Shown: piece by piece, positions 10,455 through 20,525 of the stretch
Position numbering within the stretch: position 1 is the stretch's first letter
Layout of the letters: each line of letters begins with the position of its first letter
Source: Bartonella bacilliformis KC583
GTDB taxonomy: Bacteria > Pseudomonadota > Alphaproteobacteria > Rhizobiales > Rhizobiaceae
Direction of reading: 5' to 3'
DNA: 64,000 nucleotides
NCBI RefSeq assembly: GCF_000015445.1
Contig: NC_008783.1
Span: 1,239,001-1,303,000 of the forward strand
Notes under the pieces: model-generated
Told to the model about the DNA's origin: nothing
Databases searched by the model: none
The model's input: only the letters and a program-made list of their open reading frames with translations
Translations under genes and position numbers: made by a program

Positions 10455-11760
10455 TTAACAATGTTGGAGCAGCTGTACTATAACACCAATCAATATCGTT
10501 TGCAGGTGTTAAATGTGCTAACATATGAAGTAGATTAGAACCTAACGTTACTTCATTTACGGGATAAGCAATCTCACCATTCTCAATCCAAAAACCAGAA
10601 GCGCCACGACTATATTGACCTGTTACAAAATCAACACCATGCCCAAATAATTCTGTAACATAAAAACCCTTTCGCAAAGCTTTTATCATATCATGAGACG
10701 ATACTGAACCTGGCTCGATAGAAAAATTGGTACTTGCTGGTTGAACAAACGACCCAGAACGTACACCACGCCCATTCGTTTCAAGCCCCAGTTCACGCGC
10801 TGAAGATGATGCAAGAAGCCAATTTTTTAAAACACCATTTTCAATGATATTCAGTGCTTGTCCTTCTACTCCTTCACCATCAAAAGGGCGAGAAGCATTT
10901 CCACGCAATCTTAAAGGTTGGTCTGTCACATTGATATTAGACTTCATCACTCTTTGCCCCTTTAAATTTTGTAAGAGGCTGGTTTTGCGCGCAACTGATG
11001 CTCCATTAACCATAGATGCAATATGCCCAGCAATGCTACGAGCTGTACGCGGATCAAAAATAACATCAATATCCCCCGTAGCCGCACGAACTGCTCCTAA
11101 ACGTCTAACTGCACCTATTCCTGCATTTCTACCTACAATTTCTGCTTCTTTCAAATCAGAAAAATGCAAAGCCATTGTATAATCATAATCCCGTTCCATC
11201 ATCGTGCCTTCACCAGCAAGTGCACTACAAGAACGTGAAAAACTACTAGAACGATAAGAACCACAAAAACCATTGCTCGTAACAAGAATAACTTTGTTAT
11301 TGCCATAGGCTGTTGCAGCACCACCAGAATTGCTAACTCCTTTAACATCAAGAGCTGCAGCTTCCACTTTCAACGCATCCTCTGCCAAAAAATCACTTTG
11401 TGGAACAAAATTATCAAAAAGATCAAGATCCTGAGGATGTGTAACTAGGTATTTCTTATCAACCAAACCTTCAAAAATACTGTCAGGTGAAGCTTTAGCC
11501 ATGGCAACAGCACGTTCTGCTAGTTCTTGCGAATGAGTTGCTAAATTAGCAGAAACACTTGCTACTTTCTTTCCAACAAAAACCCTCAATGTAAAATCAT
11601 CACTCTCTGAAGCCTCTGTCGACTCAACTTTACCAAGGCGAACTGATACAGAAATAGAGCGTGAACGGATAACAACAGCATCAGCAGCATCAGCTCCAAA
11701 ATGCTTGGCTGCTTTAACCAAAGAAACAGTTTTATCAATCTGGTCTTCAATAAGCATCAT
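10426..11760 (-). CDS. pmbA: PmbA/TldE-family metalloprotease component
   Basis: The 444-residue protein belongs to the TldD/PmbA (TldE) family, whose two subunits form a cytoplasmic protease that trims peptides such as microcin precursors and the CcdA antitoxin. Visible features are the N-terminal VRLGKVESTEASESDDFTLRVFVGKK block, the middle DVIFDPRTARSIAGHI, the EGVEGQALNIIENGVLKNWL segment and the C-terminal GHGVDFVTGQYSRGASGFWIENGEIAYPV. It lacks the HExxxH metal motif of TldD, as expected for the E subunit. The partner TldD is not in this window. Confidence 0.93.
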   Translation of the reverse strand: MMLIEDQIDKTVSLVKAAKHFGADAADAVVIRSRSISVSVRLGKVESTEASESDDFTLRVFVGKKVASVSANLATHSQELAERAVAMAKASPDSIFEGLVDKKYLVTHPQDLDLFDNFVPQSDFLAEDALKVEAAALDVKGVSNSGGAATAYGNNKVILVTSNGFCGSYRSSSFSRSCSALAGEGTMMERDYDYTMALHFSDLKEAEIVGRNAGIGAVRRLGAVRAATGDIDVIFDPRTARSIAGHIASMVNGASVARKTSLLQNLKGQRVMKSNINVTDQPLRLRGNASRPFDGEGVEGQALNIIENGVLKNWLLASSSARELGLETNGRGVRSGSFVQPASTNFSIEPGSVSSHDMIKALRKGFYVTELFGHGVDFVTGQYSRGASGFWIENGEIAYPVNEVTLGSNLLHMLAHLTPANDIDWCYSTAAPTLLIEGMVLAGK

Positions 11761-12213
11761 AGACTCCTATAAATATCTATCATTCAATTTGGCAAGAAAT
11801 CTGGAAAACTTATAAAATATAATTCCTGTATACTGATAGCTTTTAAATTATACACCGTGAATGCACTCTTTTTCTTTATAATAAATCGAATAATTGTTTC
11901 CTCTAGCTTTTTTACAAATCTGCATCGACAATCGAATCAATAAGAGATCTCAAAAATAACGCTTGAGCTTTCAACCAAAATCCCCAAGCACTCCAACAAA
12001 AAGCAGATTTTTCTAAGTTTACACTGCTTGCTTTTCTGCTATCAAGTGCTCAATCAATTTTATCTTATTTTCCCTTTATCATTCTTGAGAAAATATAAGG
12101 AAATTCCCTCTCTCCACAGCAATTACTTTGCACATGTATTGTGCTCTCCCGTTAATTAATAAGCAAGAATATTAAATTCGGATTAGAATAAAACTTTCCT
12201 CACAATTTGCAAA
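11761..12213. other. 450-base non-coding gap upstream of pmbA
   Basis: AT-rich spacer between the pmbA start and the rsmD stop, both on the minus strand. It must hold the promoter for pmbA and the downstream genes. I see no coding signal on either strand, no tRNA and no strong hairpin with a T-run. It may be the scar of a lost gene, but no residual protein motif is visible. Confidence 0.4.
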
Positions 12214-12783
12214 TTATGGCTGCAGCTTATAGATACGTATTGCTGTATCACCATAAAAACGCTCATCATCCAAACAAAATATATCAGGTAAATTAACTAC
12301 CGCTTCTTTTGCTTCTTCAAGAACGAAGAGTGCGTCAGCTTTTGCCCATCCCCCTTTTAAGACTTCTACAAAAGCCAATTCACCTAAGCGATACCCATAA
12401 GGAGGATCTGCAAAGATGACATCAAAGGGCAGCATTGTCCCAATATTACCCAGTTTGGTTGCATCACGGCGCAAAATCCGTCCAATGCCTTGCAACCCAA
12501 AAGATTCAATATTTTTTTGAATTAAGCTGCGCCCTTCAATTGAATTTTCAACAAAAACAGCAGCTTTTGCACCACGCGAAAGTGCTTCAATCCCTAAAGC
12601 ACCCGTGCCAGAAAAAAGATCAAGAATACGCTTACCTGTCCAAAATTGTCCTTCTCGACTGGAAAAAATATTAAAAAGACTTTCACGTGTACGATCACTT
12701 GTCGGGCGAATAGACTGACCTCTAGGCGAAAATAAAACACGCCCCGCAAATTTACCACTTACGACTCGCACGCTCCCCTCCAA
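12214..12783 (-). CDS. rsmD: 16S rRNA (guanine(966)-N(2))-methyltransferase RsmD
   Basis: A 189-residue Rossmann-fold methyltransferase. The N-terminus [14 protein letters not shown] followed by [16 protein letters not shown] is the RsmD signature. Motif I is [20 protein letters not shown], and motif IV is the N6/N2-methylase DPPYG. It methylates G966 of 16S rRNA in the assembled 30S subunit using S-adenosylmethionine. Its start lies inside the end of the upstream rluB-like gene (32-base overlap, different frame), pointing to translational coupling. Confidence 0.95.
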   Translation of the reverse strand: MEGSVRVVSGKFAGRVLFSPRGQSIRPTSDRTRESLFNIFSSREGQFWTGKRILDLFSGTGALGIEALSRGAKAAVFVENSIEGRSLIQKNIESFGLQGIGRILRRDATKLGNIGTMLPFDVIFADPPYGYRLGELAFVEVLKGGWAKADALFVLEEAKEAVVNLPDIFCLDDERFYGDTAIRIYKLQP

Positions 12784-14251
12784 ATGGCTTAGACATTTTT
12801 ACATCAGTGCGATGCAACTTAGATTTCCTCGTGCTATCATAAGATACTTTAGGTTTTCGTTTGCTATTTGAAAAATTCTTATCACTATCTCCCTTAACAA
12901 TTTTTCCTTCTTTCTTAGAAAACCGAGGATTATGATTAGAAACACGTGCTTCAGAATGCGATATTTTGCTGTGTTTTTTATTTAAACTAGTAGACTTTTC
13001 TTTCTGAGAACGACCTTCTGGTTGCTTTTCCTTGTTTTTATATAAGAATTTTTCACCAGCAAAAACTCTCGAACGATCTTGATTATCCTCTTCACCATAA
13101 TAAGGTCTTTTGCGTGTAATCTGCGGGCGTGCACCAGAAGCCATCCAAACATTAGAACGACGTGAACGTGATGAAAAACGCTCTGTTTTCCTTTGTTCTA
13201 TAGGCTGCTCATTAGGCTTTTTACTTAATTGAGCACGATTATGTTCAATAAAGCCATCTTTTTTGTTACGCTGTTTGTGATGACCGCTAGAAGAAATCCA
13301 TTCATCATTTGCTTGAGATAATTTTTTATTGCTTTGTTGTTTAACAACAACCGCAGAATTTGAAAATGGCTTTAAAATAGGAGCATCAAAATTTGCATTG
13401 GCTTGCATAATCAAACGCTCACCCAATTGATCACGCAATGTCCGACCTTTTAATTCACGGACGGCTCCTTCTTCCAGATCAGACAACTGAAACGGTCCAT
13501 AGGACACACGTATCAAACGATTAACTGATAACCCTAAAGCACCCAAGAAATTCTTAATTTCACGATTTTTTCCTTCACGCAAAGCTACAGATAGCCATAC
13601 ATTGGATCCCTGCTCACGATCAATTGATGCATCAATCGAACCATAAAAAATACCATCAATTGCAATACCGTTTTTAAGCTTATCAAGCTCACTCTGTTTA
13701 ATCTTTCCGTGAGCACGAACCCGATATTTACGTACCCATCCTGTTAAAGGAAGCTCCAATACACGTGCTAAACCACCATCATTGGTCAACAACAATAATC
13801 CTTCTGTATTAATATCAAGCCTACCTACAGAAACAACACGGGGCATTTCTTTCGGCAAGTTATCAAATACTGTTGGCCTTCCTTCAGGGTCACGGTTGGT
13901 AGTCACTAATCCTGAAGGCTTATGATAAAGCCATAACCGCGTTCGTTCTATAGGAGGAATAGGTATCTCATCCACTGTAATGTGATCAGAAGGAATAACA
14001 TTCAAAACAGGAGTTGTCACAACTGTACCATTTACAGCAATACGGCCTGCGATAATCATCATTTCTGCATCACGACGTGATGCTATACCAGCACGCGCTA
14101 ACCTTTTAGCAATCCGCTCACTGTCACAGTTGGTATATACGTCCTCCTCATTTTGGTTTTTTCTAAACTGTTCAGATAATACATCACCTGTCCTATATCG
14201 TTTCTTATGTTGTTTATTCTGAAAAGTAGGGGTAGCGTGATCATTTATCAT
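12752..14251 (-). CDS. RluB/RsuA-family rRNA pseudouridine synthase with long basic tail
   Basis: The 499-residue protein starts with an S4 RNA-binding domain (about residues 45-95: [19 protein letters not shown]) followed by the RsuA-type catalytic domain. [17 protein letters not shown] carries the catalytic Asp at residue 146, and [11 protein letters not shown] and NRLIRVSYG are further family motifs. It should isomerise a uridine in 23S rRNA (RluB type, position 2605 region). Beyond about residue 285 there is a roughly 210-residue tail rich in Lys, Arg, Ser and Asn with no domain, probably disordered and RNA-binding. Such tails are common in rhizobial homologues. It overlaps and probably drives rsmD. 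Confidence 0.88.
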   Translation of the reverse strand: MINDHATPTFQNKQHKKRYRTGDVLSEQFRKNQNEEDVYTNCDSERIAKRLARAGIASRRDAEMMIIAGRIAVNGTVVTTPVLNVIPSDHITVDEIPIPPIERTRLWLYHKPSGLVTTNRDPEGRPTVFDNLPKEMPRVVSVGRLDINTEGLLLLTNDGGLARVLELPLTGWVRKYRVRAHGKIKQSELDKLKNGIAIDGIFYGSIDASIDREQGSNVWLSVALREGKNREIKNFLGALGLSVNRLIRVSYGPFQLSDLEEGAVRELKGRTLRDQLGERLIMQANANFDAPILKPFSNSAVVVKQQSNKKLSQANDEWISSSGHHKQRNKKDGFIEHNRAQLSKKPNEQPIEQRKTERFSSRSRRSNVWMASGARPQITRKRPYYGEEDNQDRSRVFAGEKFLYKNKEKQPEGRSQKEKSTSLNKKHSKISHSEARVSNHNPRFSKKEGKIVKGDSDKNFSNSKRKPKVSYDSTRKSKLHRTDVKMSKPFGGERASRKW

Positions 14252-14412
14252 TTTCTATCCTTTGGTAGCCATAATGTACCTGTTTACTTCCAAATCAGCT
14301 CTAGACACTTTTAAAAAGTAATGAAATCCTTGTATTATAAAAAAGCTCACTTACTTCACAGCAAACCTTTATATAACTTTTGATGACCTCCTCTTCAAAT
14401 AGAAAGCAAAAT

Positions 14413-14859
14413 ATGACACTGACTCCTATGGAAATAGCCCTTTTAGAAGCGCAATTAGCAGCAGAAAAAGGTGAAGTCCCTGTAGGGGCTGTCATTACAC
14501 GTGGAAAAACAATCATTTCCCGCGCTGGCAACTCTATAAAAAAACCGTATGATCCTACAGGACATGCAGAAATACGTGTCATTCGTATGGCTTGTGAAAC
14601 ACTCAAAAGCGAAAGGCTGCCCGATTGCAATCTTTATGTAACACTTGAACCCTGTGCGATGTGTGCTGCAGCCATTTCATTCACACGCATACAGCACCTC
14701 TATTACGCAGCAAGTGATTCAAAGGGTGGAGCTATCGAACATGGTCCGCGCCTTTACCAACAACCAACCTGTCACCACAGACCTGATGTATATTCTGGTT
14801 TTAAGGAAAGGGAGGCCATTCAATTACTTAAAGATTTTTTTGCACAAAAGCGGAAATAA
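14413..14859 (+). CDS. tadA: tRNA-specific adenosine-34 deaminase TadA
   Basis: A zinc deaminase that converts wobble A34 to inosine in tRNA-Arg(ACG). It has the catalytic GHAEIRVI (HAE, zinc ligand plus proton shuttle) and PCAMCAAAI (PCxxC) motifs, and GEVPVGAVI near the N-terminus. ATG 14413 gives a 148-residue protein starting right at the conserved MEIALLEAQ helix. In-frame ATG 14383 or TTG 14380 would add about 10 residues with no known homology. It diverges from the rluB-like gene, leaving about 130-160 bases for the two promoters. Confidence 0.95.
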   Translation: MTLTPMEIALLEAQLAAEKGEVPVGAVITRGKTIISRAGNSIKKPYDPTGHAEIRVIRMACETLKSERLPDCNLYVTLEPCAMCAAAISFTRIQHLYYAASDSKGGAIEHGPRLYQQPTCHHRPDVYSGFKEREAIQLLKDFFAQKRK

Positions 14860-15327
14860 AAAATTTCTCCTTTCACCTGAAAAAATTACCCCTTGAACAA
14901 TAAAGTCTCTCTTTTGAAGAAAAATGGTTAATTCTTTTATTAAAACCCAATTACAAAACAAGTTTCTTTTTGCTTTTTTATCCTATTTTATTAATTAATG
15001 GATCAGTCTTAACTGATTAACACTCCATCAAAAGAAGATCACTCAAACACCGACGATCCACCTCTCTTTGATTTGCCTCTTATTGATATAAATTTCCTAA
15101 TGCTTTAAATGTTTTGTTTTCGCTGTCTATCTATCCGCTTTGCTAAGCATAGGGTTTACCTCTATCATGACAGCTTACTGGAACTATATACGCACACATC
15201 TACTACCCACTCATAGGAAAAACAACCTTCGCTACTATTAAACAGCCTCTTCTTATCAATAGCAGAAATTAAATGACTACAAAGCTTTTAACTCCTCCCA
15301 TTGAGATCATCCTTGATCTAAGAGCTT
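14860..15327. other. 470-base gap between convergent tadA and ileS
   Basis: This is a 3'-to-3' region. It is AT-rich with short T-runs that may act in termination, but no clean stem plus T-tract was found. No coding frame with family resemblance is seen. In many relatives lspA lies next to ileS; it is absent here. Probably deleted or degraded sequence. Confidence 0.4.
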
Positions 15328-18243
15328 TTAAACTTTACCAAGAGCCCGTAATTCACGCAAAGCAGCTGCATCACGAGAAGATACATCAGGATACTCTGGG
15401 TCACTTCCAACATCCTGAGTATAACGCCATGATCGAGCACATTTTTTACCATCCGCTTTGCCTGGAAATACACCAACACCTTCAACATCATTTAAAATAA
15501 AAGCATCTGATGGAGGCATTTCCTGAATAACTGTCAAAGCGCTAGTGATACAGATTTCCGCCATATCTATATTTTCTAATGCTTCCAATAAGACTGAATT
15601 AGAAATAAACACAATAGGTGCAGCTTCCAAAGATGATCCGATACGCTTATCTGCTCGTTCAATCTCTAAAGCACCCGTGACAACTTTGCGAACTTTTTTA
15701 ATTTTTTTCCAACGTTCAGCTAAAGGTTCATTTTTCCACTCTGCTAAAGCAGGACGAAACTGCTCCAAATGCACTGAACGACTCTCTGGATAACGCTCTA
15801 ACCAAGCCTCTTCCATTGTAAAAGGCAACATCGGCGCAAGCCATGTTACTATCCGCTTAAAAATCTCACGAACAACGTTCAAAGAAGCCTTACGTTTTAA
15901 TGATGAAGGTGCATCACAATAGAGAGAATCCTTGCGAATATCAAAATAAAACGCAGATAAGTCAGTGATTGCAAAATCTAACAATGCACGCATAATTTTC
16001 TTAAAATCAAATGCATCATAAGAGCGATGGATTAGTTGATCGAGCTCATAAAGCTGATGTAATATAAATTTTTCAAGATCTGGCATAGCGCAATAGGGAA
16101 TTTTTTCACCTTCATCATGTGCTAAAGTGCCAAGCATCCATCGAATGGCATTCCGCAATTTACGATATGAATCCACACTCGTCTGAAGAATCGTTTTACC
16201 CAAACGCTGATCTTCCCAATAATCAGTTATCATCACCCAAAGACGAAAAATATCAGCACCAGATGTCTTCAAGAGATCTTGTGGAACAACTGTGTTCCCC
16301 AGAGACTTAGACATTTTCTTGCCATGTTCATCTAAAGTAAAACCGTGTGTAACCACTGCTTTGTAAGGTGAATGCGCGCGCGTACCACAACTTTCCAAGA
16401 GAGAAGACTGAAACCAACCACGATGTTGATCAGATCCTTCAAAATAAACGTCAGCAGGCCATTGCAAATCAGGACGATCCTCTAACACAAAACTATGTGT
16501 TGTCCCAGAATCAAACCAAACATCTAAAATATCACGCACCTGATACCAAGATTCATGTGAACGAGAACCTAAAAAACGTTCACGTGCACCTTCTGCAAAC
16601 CATGCATCTGCTCCTTCTTCTTCAAAAGCTTGCAAAATACGCTTATTCACTTCTTGATCTTTCAAAATGAGACCATCCTCATTTGCAAAAATACAAATAG
16701 GAACGCCCCAAGCACGCTGACGAGATAACACCCAATCAGGACGATCTGCTATCATAGAAGCCAAACGATTTTGGCCAGAAGAAGGAACAAAACGTGTTGT
16801 TGAAACAGCTTCTAAAGCTCGACTTCGTAATGTTGAACCATCACCAAGATCTTTATCCATTGCAATAAACCATTGCGGCGTATTGCGAAAAATGATTGGT
16901 TTTTTCGAACGCCAACTATGAGGATATGAATGTTTCAAACGACCACGTGCAAATAATCGATGTGCTTCAATCAAAGCATTAATAACCGCTTTATTTGCAT
17001 CACCCATTTTTCCATTTTCATCGATAACACGAGCAGCTCCCTTTTGACGATCTGGTCCAAAACCAGGAGCATCTTTTGTATAAAAACCAGCATCATCAAC
17101 AGGAAAAGGAATAGATGAATCAATACCTGCCTGTTCTAAAATAGACTTATGTGCATTCCAAATTTCAAAATCCTCACGCCCATGGCTAGGTGCTGTATGG
17201 ACAAAACCTGTACCAGCACTATCCGTCACATGCGAACCATCAAGCATCGCAATTTTATAGCTGTAACCTCCAGCAAAACCTTTAAGTGGATGAGAAAGAA
17301 CAAGTGTTTTCAATTCCTCCGCAGAAACAGAACGCAAACGTTTCAAAATAAGCTTTGCTTTTTCTGCACAAGCATCAGCTAAAGCATCAGCAAAAAGTAA
17401 TTTTTCCCCTGCTTGAGGACCAAAATCATTTTCTGCACTTTCAACTTCATAAACACTATAAGAAATCTGCGAAGAATAGCTAACTGCACGATTACCAGGA
17501 ATGGTCCATGGTGTTGTTGTCCAAATAACAACAAAAGCACCGTGTAAATCATCAGAAATGGTTTCGAAAATTGGAAATTTAACCCAAATAACTTCCGACT
17601 CATGATCGTGATATTCAACCTCTGCTTCAGCCAAAGCTGTACGCTCAACGACAGACCACATTACAGGTTTTGAACCACAATACAGCTGATCTGACATAGC
17701 AAATTTTATCAATTCACTAGCAATGCGCGCCTCTGAGTGAAAAGCCATCGTAGTATAAGGATTTTTAAAATCACCGATAATACCAAGACGCTTAAATTCC
17801 TCACTTTGAACAGTTACCCAATATCGCGCAAACTCTCGGCATTCTCGACGAAATTCGTTAAGGGGCACATCATCTTTATTTTTTCCCTGGGAGCGATATT
17901 TTTCTTCAATTTTCCATTCAATCGGAAGCCCATGACAGTCCCAACCAGGAACGTAATTCGCATTAAAACCACGCATTTGAAATGAACGAATAATAACATC
18001 CTTTAAAACTTTATTCAGAGCATGCCCAATATGAATATTACCATTTGCATAAGGTGGCCCATCATGTAAAATATAGCATGGACGTTCCTTTGCTTGCTGG
18101 CGCAGTTGAACATAAAGATCCATGTCCTCCCACCGCGCTAACAATTCAAGTTCTTTTTGTGGCAAACCAGCACGCATAGGAAAATTGGTTTGTGGCAAAT
18201 AAAGAGTTTTTGAATAATCTATCGTTTCATTTTTCACAGCCAT
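15328..18243 (-). CDS. ileS: Isoleucyl-tRNA synthetase
   Basis: A 971-residue class I aminoacyl-tRNA synthetase that charges tRNA-Ile. HIGH is at residues 71-74 in [13 protein letters not shown] and KMSKS is in [12 protein letters not shown]. The editing (CP1) domain motif [13 protein letters not shown] and the Ile-specific [10 protein letters not shown] are present. The C-terminus ends near KKCARSW without the second Cys pair of the zinc finger seen in E. coli IleS, a form usual in Rhizobiales. It is transcribed alone on the minus strand. Confidence 0.98.
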   Translation of the reverse strand: MAVKNETIDYSKTLYLPQTNFPMRAGLPQKELELLARWEDMDLYVQLRQQAKERPCYILHDGPPYANGNIHIGHALNKVLKDVIIRSFQMRGFNANYVPGWDCHGLPIEWKIEEKYRSQGKNKDDVPLNEFRRECREFARYWVTVQSEEFKRLGIIGDFKNPYTTMAFHSEARIASELIKFAMSDQLYCGSKPVMWSVVERTALAEAEVEYHDHESEVIWVKFPIFETISDDLHGAFVVIWTTTPWTIPGNRAVSYSSQISYSVYEVESAENDFGPQAGEKLLFADALADACAEKAKLILKRLRSVSAEELKTLVLSHPLKGFAGGYSYKIAMLDGSHVTDSAGTGFVHTAPSHGREDFEIWNAHKSILEQAGIDSSIPFPVDDAGFYTKDAPGFGPDRQKGAARVIDENGKMGDANKAVINALIEAHRLFARGRLKHSYPHSWRSKKPIIFRNTPQWFIAMDKDLGDGSTLRSRALEAVSTTRFVPSSGQNRLASMIADRPDWVLSRQRAWGVPICIFANEDGLILKDQEVNKRILQAFEEEGADAWFAEGARERFLGSRSHESWYQVRDILDVWFDSGTTHSFVLEDRPDLQWPADVYFEGSDQHRGWFQSSLLESCGTRAHSPYKAVVTHGFTLDEHGKKMSKSLGNTVVPQDLLKTSGADIFRLWVMITDYWEDQRLGKTILQTSVDSYRKLRNAIRWMLGTLAHDEGEKIPYCAMPDLEKFILHQLYELDQLIHRSYDAFDFKKIMRALLDFAITDLSAFYFDIRKDSLYCDAPSSLKRKASLNVVREIFKRIVTWLAPMLPFTMEEAWLERYPESRSVHLEQFRPALAEWKNEPLAERWKKIKKVRKVVTGALEIERADKRIGSSLEAAPIVFISNSVLLEALENIDMAEICITSALTVIQEMPPSDAFILNDVEGVGVFPGKADGKKCARSWRYTQDVGSDPEYPDVSSRDAAALRELRALGKV

Positions 18244-18429
18244 TGTGAAATTTTCCTGTCCAATTCTATGATTTTATTTTTGTATAACTTCTTTGAATCT
18301 TGCTCCCTAATTATTTATAATAGAAAAAACTAAACAAACAATTCACTCAAACATTAATCAAGAAGATACATCTTCTGCTTCAGCAGCTCTATCATGAAAC
18401 TATTCAGAAAGAAAACCATAAAATAAAAC

Positions 18430-18462
18430 TAAAAAAAAGACCCTGTTAAAAACAGGGCCTTT
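18430..18462 (-). terminator. Rho-independent terminator of the first hbp-type gene
   Basis: On the minus strand a GGCCCTGTT / AACAGGGTC stem with a TTTT-like loop (18439-18459) is followed by a run of T (18438-18430). It lies about 25 bases past the stop at 18486 and closely resembles the hairpins after the neighbouring hbp genes. Confidence 0.88.
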
Positions 18463-18485
18463 TAGTCATTTAATTGTTTAACAAA

Positions 18486-19340
18486 TTAGAACTTATATGC
18501 AACACCAACACGGAAGTCATTGATCTTGTAGTTTACTTCAATTTTTTCGTTTGCAAATTTCTTTTTACCTAAATCCGAAAAACGATATTCTGTACGCAAG
18601 AAAATGTTGCTGCTAACTGCAAAGTCAAGACCTGCACCAACAGCATAACCAACCATCAATTTTTCTTCTTTTTCACTATTTTCTGTATTATTTGTGGCAA
18701 GAGCGAGCAGATTAACGCCTCGGAGCTGCCCATAAGCAAGACCGCCGGTAACATAAGGCATAAAGCGTTCAACAGCAAAACCAACGCGAGCACGTGTAGC
18801 ACCAATCCACTGCTGTCTGAGAGCGTATTCACCTGTCATCCGCACATTAGCTTCAGGAGCTTTAGCAGAATTATTAGCCGCAGCAACCCTTCTTTCCTGA
18901 ACGACTTCATCCTCTCTATTTCTTTCTGCTGCTTCTAAACGATGTGCTGCTCCAACTTTCTTAGTTGGTAAAGTCTTTTTATCCCCTGTATTAGACCACA
19001 ATGCATCTGTTTCAACACCCAAAATGAATCCTTCACCAAGGTCAATATTAGAACCTACATAAAGACCACCTGAGAAACCTGAGATTTCAGGTAACAAACT
19101 TTTTTCAACTGAACTCCATGTGTTGTCACTATAGCGGTCTATATCAACCTTACTTGAGAAACCGCTTATCTGACCGCCAAGATAGACACCTGTCCAAGAA
19201 AGATCCGCAGGAGTAAAAACAGACGACGACGCTGGTGCTTCTTCTTCCGTTTTATTAATAACAACAACATCAGCTGCATTTACCACAGAGGATGAACCCA
19301 AAGTGATACCAAATAAGACACTCAGATATCTCATTTTCAT
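18486..19340 (-). CDS. Hemin-binding / Omp25-Omp31 family outer-membrane protein (array copy 1)
   Basis: The 284-residue porin-like beta-barrel has a signal peptide (residues 1-22, cut after VVNA before ADVVV). The Omp25/Omp31 hallmark LSWTGVYLGGQISG begins the mature barrel. Repeated amphipathic strands follow (FSGGLYVGSNIDLGEGFILGVETD, WIGATRARVGFAVERFMPYVTGGLAYGQ), and the C-terminal strand FRVGVAYKF ends in Phe for BAM recognition. In Bartonella this family binds haem at the surface (Hbp proteins) and also acts as adhesins or porins. A charged central loop (AAERNREDEVVQERR) is probably surface-exposed. The start ATG has GGAG eight bases upstream. First of three intact tandem copies. Confidence 0.9.
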   Translation of the reverse strand: MKMRYLSVLFGITLGSSSVVNAADVVVINKTEEEAPASSSVFTPADLSWTGVYLGGQISGFSSKVDIDRYSDNTWSSVEKSLLPEISGFSGGLYVGSNIDLGEGFILGVETDALWSNTGDKKTLPTKKVGAAHRLEAAERNREDEVVQERRVAAANNSAKAPEANVRMTGEYALRQQWIGATRARVGFAVERFMPYVTGGLAYGQLRGVNLLALATNNTENSEKEEKLMVGYAVGAGLDFAVSSNIFLRTEYRFSDLGKKKFANEKIEVNYKINDFRVGVAYKF

Positions 19341-19394
19341 AGATTTATCTCCATAAACAAATATTCGAAATGGAGTTCATATAAAACACAATTT

Positions 19395-19420
19395 TTAAAA
19401 TATCTGTAGTAAAAATGATA
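19395..19420 (-). promoter_or_regulatory. Conserved upstream element (probable H-box) of hbp copy 1
   Basis: On the minus strand this reads TATCATTTTTACTACAGATA then TTTTA. Nearly the same sequence sits about 55 to 85 bases before the start of the other hbp genes in the array. Bartonella hbp genes are known to share an H-box bound by the haem/iron regulator Irr; that this block is the H-box is inference from position and conservation. Confidence 0.6.
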
Positions 19421-19430
19421 CAGTTACAAA

Positions 19431-19458
19431 AAATAAAGGCCCTGTTTTTACAGGGCCT
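19431..19458 (-). terminator. Terminator of the second hbp-type gene
   Basis: A perfect stem AGGCCCTGT / ACAGGGCCT (19437-19458) is followed on the minus strand by a T-rich tract. It lies about 25 bases past the stop at 19483 and just upstream of the probable H-box of copy 1, so each array gene is an independent transcription unit. Confidence 0.88.
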
Positions 19459-19482
19459 CCAATCATTTAATTGTAAAAGAAA

Positions 19483-20385
19483 TCAGAATTTGTAAGCAAC
19501 ACCAACGCGGAAATCATTGGTTTTGTAGTTTGTTTCGATCGCGTCTTTTACAAATTTCTTTTTGCCAAAATCAGAGTAACGATACTCTGTACGCAGAATA
19601 ACATTGTCGGTCATTGCAAAATCAACACCAGCACCAAGGGTATAACCAAGCAGTGTCTTTTTCTCATCGGTTATAGTGCCAGAAGCAAGTACATCAAGCG
19701 CTTCTGAACGTACTGCTTTGCTAGCACTACCGCCACCGCCTTCAGTACCGCCACCGCCTTCAGTACCGCCACCGCCTTCAGTACCAGTATCTTTCGTGCC
19801 TTTTAAGATAGCTGAACCAATAGCTTGTACCTGCGTGTAAGCAACACCCCCTGAGACATAAGGCATAATACGGTCAGCACCAAAACCGATGCGTACCCGT
19901 GTGGCACCAGCCCACTTTTCTTTAAGAGAAAAATTCTGTGTAAGTTCCTTAATTTGGCCCTTAGCGACCTCAATCTTATTCTCGTCAAAAATCTGCTTGA
20001 AAGCATCTGCATCATCTTGAGTCTCTGCCTTGTGGTTGGAAGATAATTTACCTTCCTTATCAACCCAAACAATATCTGTATCAACACCCAAGACAAGGCC
20101 ACTGCCGAGATCAATATTAGAACCTGCGTACAAACCACCTACAAAACCTGAAACTTTCAGATCTTTATTTGCAAAAGGCCATTCTGAATCTTTACCAATA
20201 GCTTTAAAGTCATGTTTACCTGAAAGACCACCAATTTGACCACCAAGGTAAAGACCTGTCCACGAGAAAGTAGGAGCAGAAATAATCGGTGATATTTCCT
20301 GGGGAATCATAACATCCGCTGCTTGCGCTGCAGAAGCTGAAATTAAAGCGCAAACAGACGCTGTCACTAAACATTTTATATTCAT
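19483..20385 (-). CDS. Hemin-binding / Omp25-Omp31 family outer-membrane protein (array copy 2, Gly-repeat loop)
   Basis: The 300-residue protein has a signal peptide (residues 1-22, cut after AAQA) and the barrel motifs FSWTGLYLGGQIGG, GFVGGLYAGSNIDLGSGLVLGVDTD, WAGATRVRIGFGADRIMPYVSGGVAYTQ and a C-terminal FRVGVAYKF. It differs from its neighbours by a loop containing three tandem TEGGGG units, coded by 18-base repeats at 19730-19783, between two barrel strands. That is the pattern of a surface loop that can change length by slippage. Expected function is haem binding at the outer membrane. The start at 20385 has GGAG six bases upstream. Confidence 0.9.
   Translation of the reverse strand: MNIKCLVTASVCALISASAAQAADVMIPQEISPIISAPTFSWTGLYLGGQIGGLSGKHDFKAIGKDSEWPFANKDLKVSGFVGGLYAGSNIDLGSGLVLGVDTDIVWVDKEGKLSSNHKAETQDDADAFKQIFDENKIEVAKGQIKELTQNFSLKEKWAGATRVRIGFGADRIMPYVSGGVAYTQVQAIGSAILKGTKDTGTEGGGGTEGGGGTEGGGGSASKAVRSEALDVLASGTITDEKKTLLGYTLGAGVDFAMTDNVILRTEYRYSDFGKKKFVKDAIETNYKTNDFRVGVAYKF
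19730..19783 (-). repeat. Three 18-base tandem repeats coding TEGGGG
   Basis: Three perfect in-frame copies of an 18-base GC-rich unit in an AT-rich gene, encoding Thr-Glu-Gly-Gly-Gly-Gly in a predicted external loop of hbp copy 2. Copy-number change would keep the frame and alter loop length. Confidence 0.95.
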
Positions 20386-20431
20386 AATATACTCCGTAAG
20401 TTAAGAATGCAGAATGTAACCTAACTTTCCC

Positions 20432-20456
20432 AAAATATCTGTAGTAAAAATGACAC
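20432..20456 (-). promoter_or_regulatory. Conserved upstream element (probable H-box) of hbp copy 2
   Basis: On the minus strand this is TGTCATTTTTACTACAGATA followed by TTTTG, matching the element before copy 1 at almost every base. It ends about 47 bases before the start codon at 20385. Identification as the Irr-bound H-box is inferred. Confidence 0.62.
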
Positions 20457-20465
20457 AATTCTAGA

Positions 20466-20502
20466 CAAAAAACGAAGGCCTTACCTAAAAGTAAGGCCTT
20501 TC
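20466..20502 (-). terminator. Terminator of the third hbp-type gene
   Basis: A perfect 10-base stem AAGGCCTTAC / GTAAGGCCTT (20475-20500) with a six-base loop, followed on the minus strand by CG and a T-run. It lies right after the stop of copy 3. Confidence 0.9.
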
Positions 20503-20525
20503 ATTCACTTAACCTTAAAAAATGA

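Noticed and set aside
19730..19783. CRISPR array
   Set aside because: The three repeats are directly adjacent, 18 bases long, in frame and without spacers: a coding tandem repeat. No CRISPR array is seen anywhere in the window.
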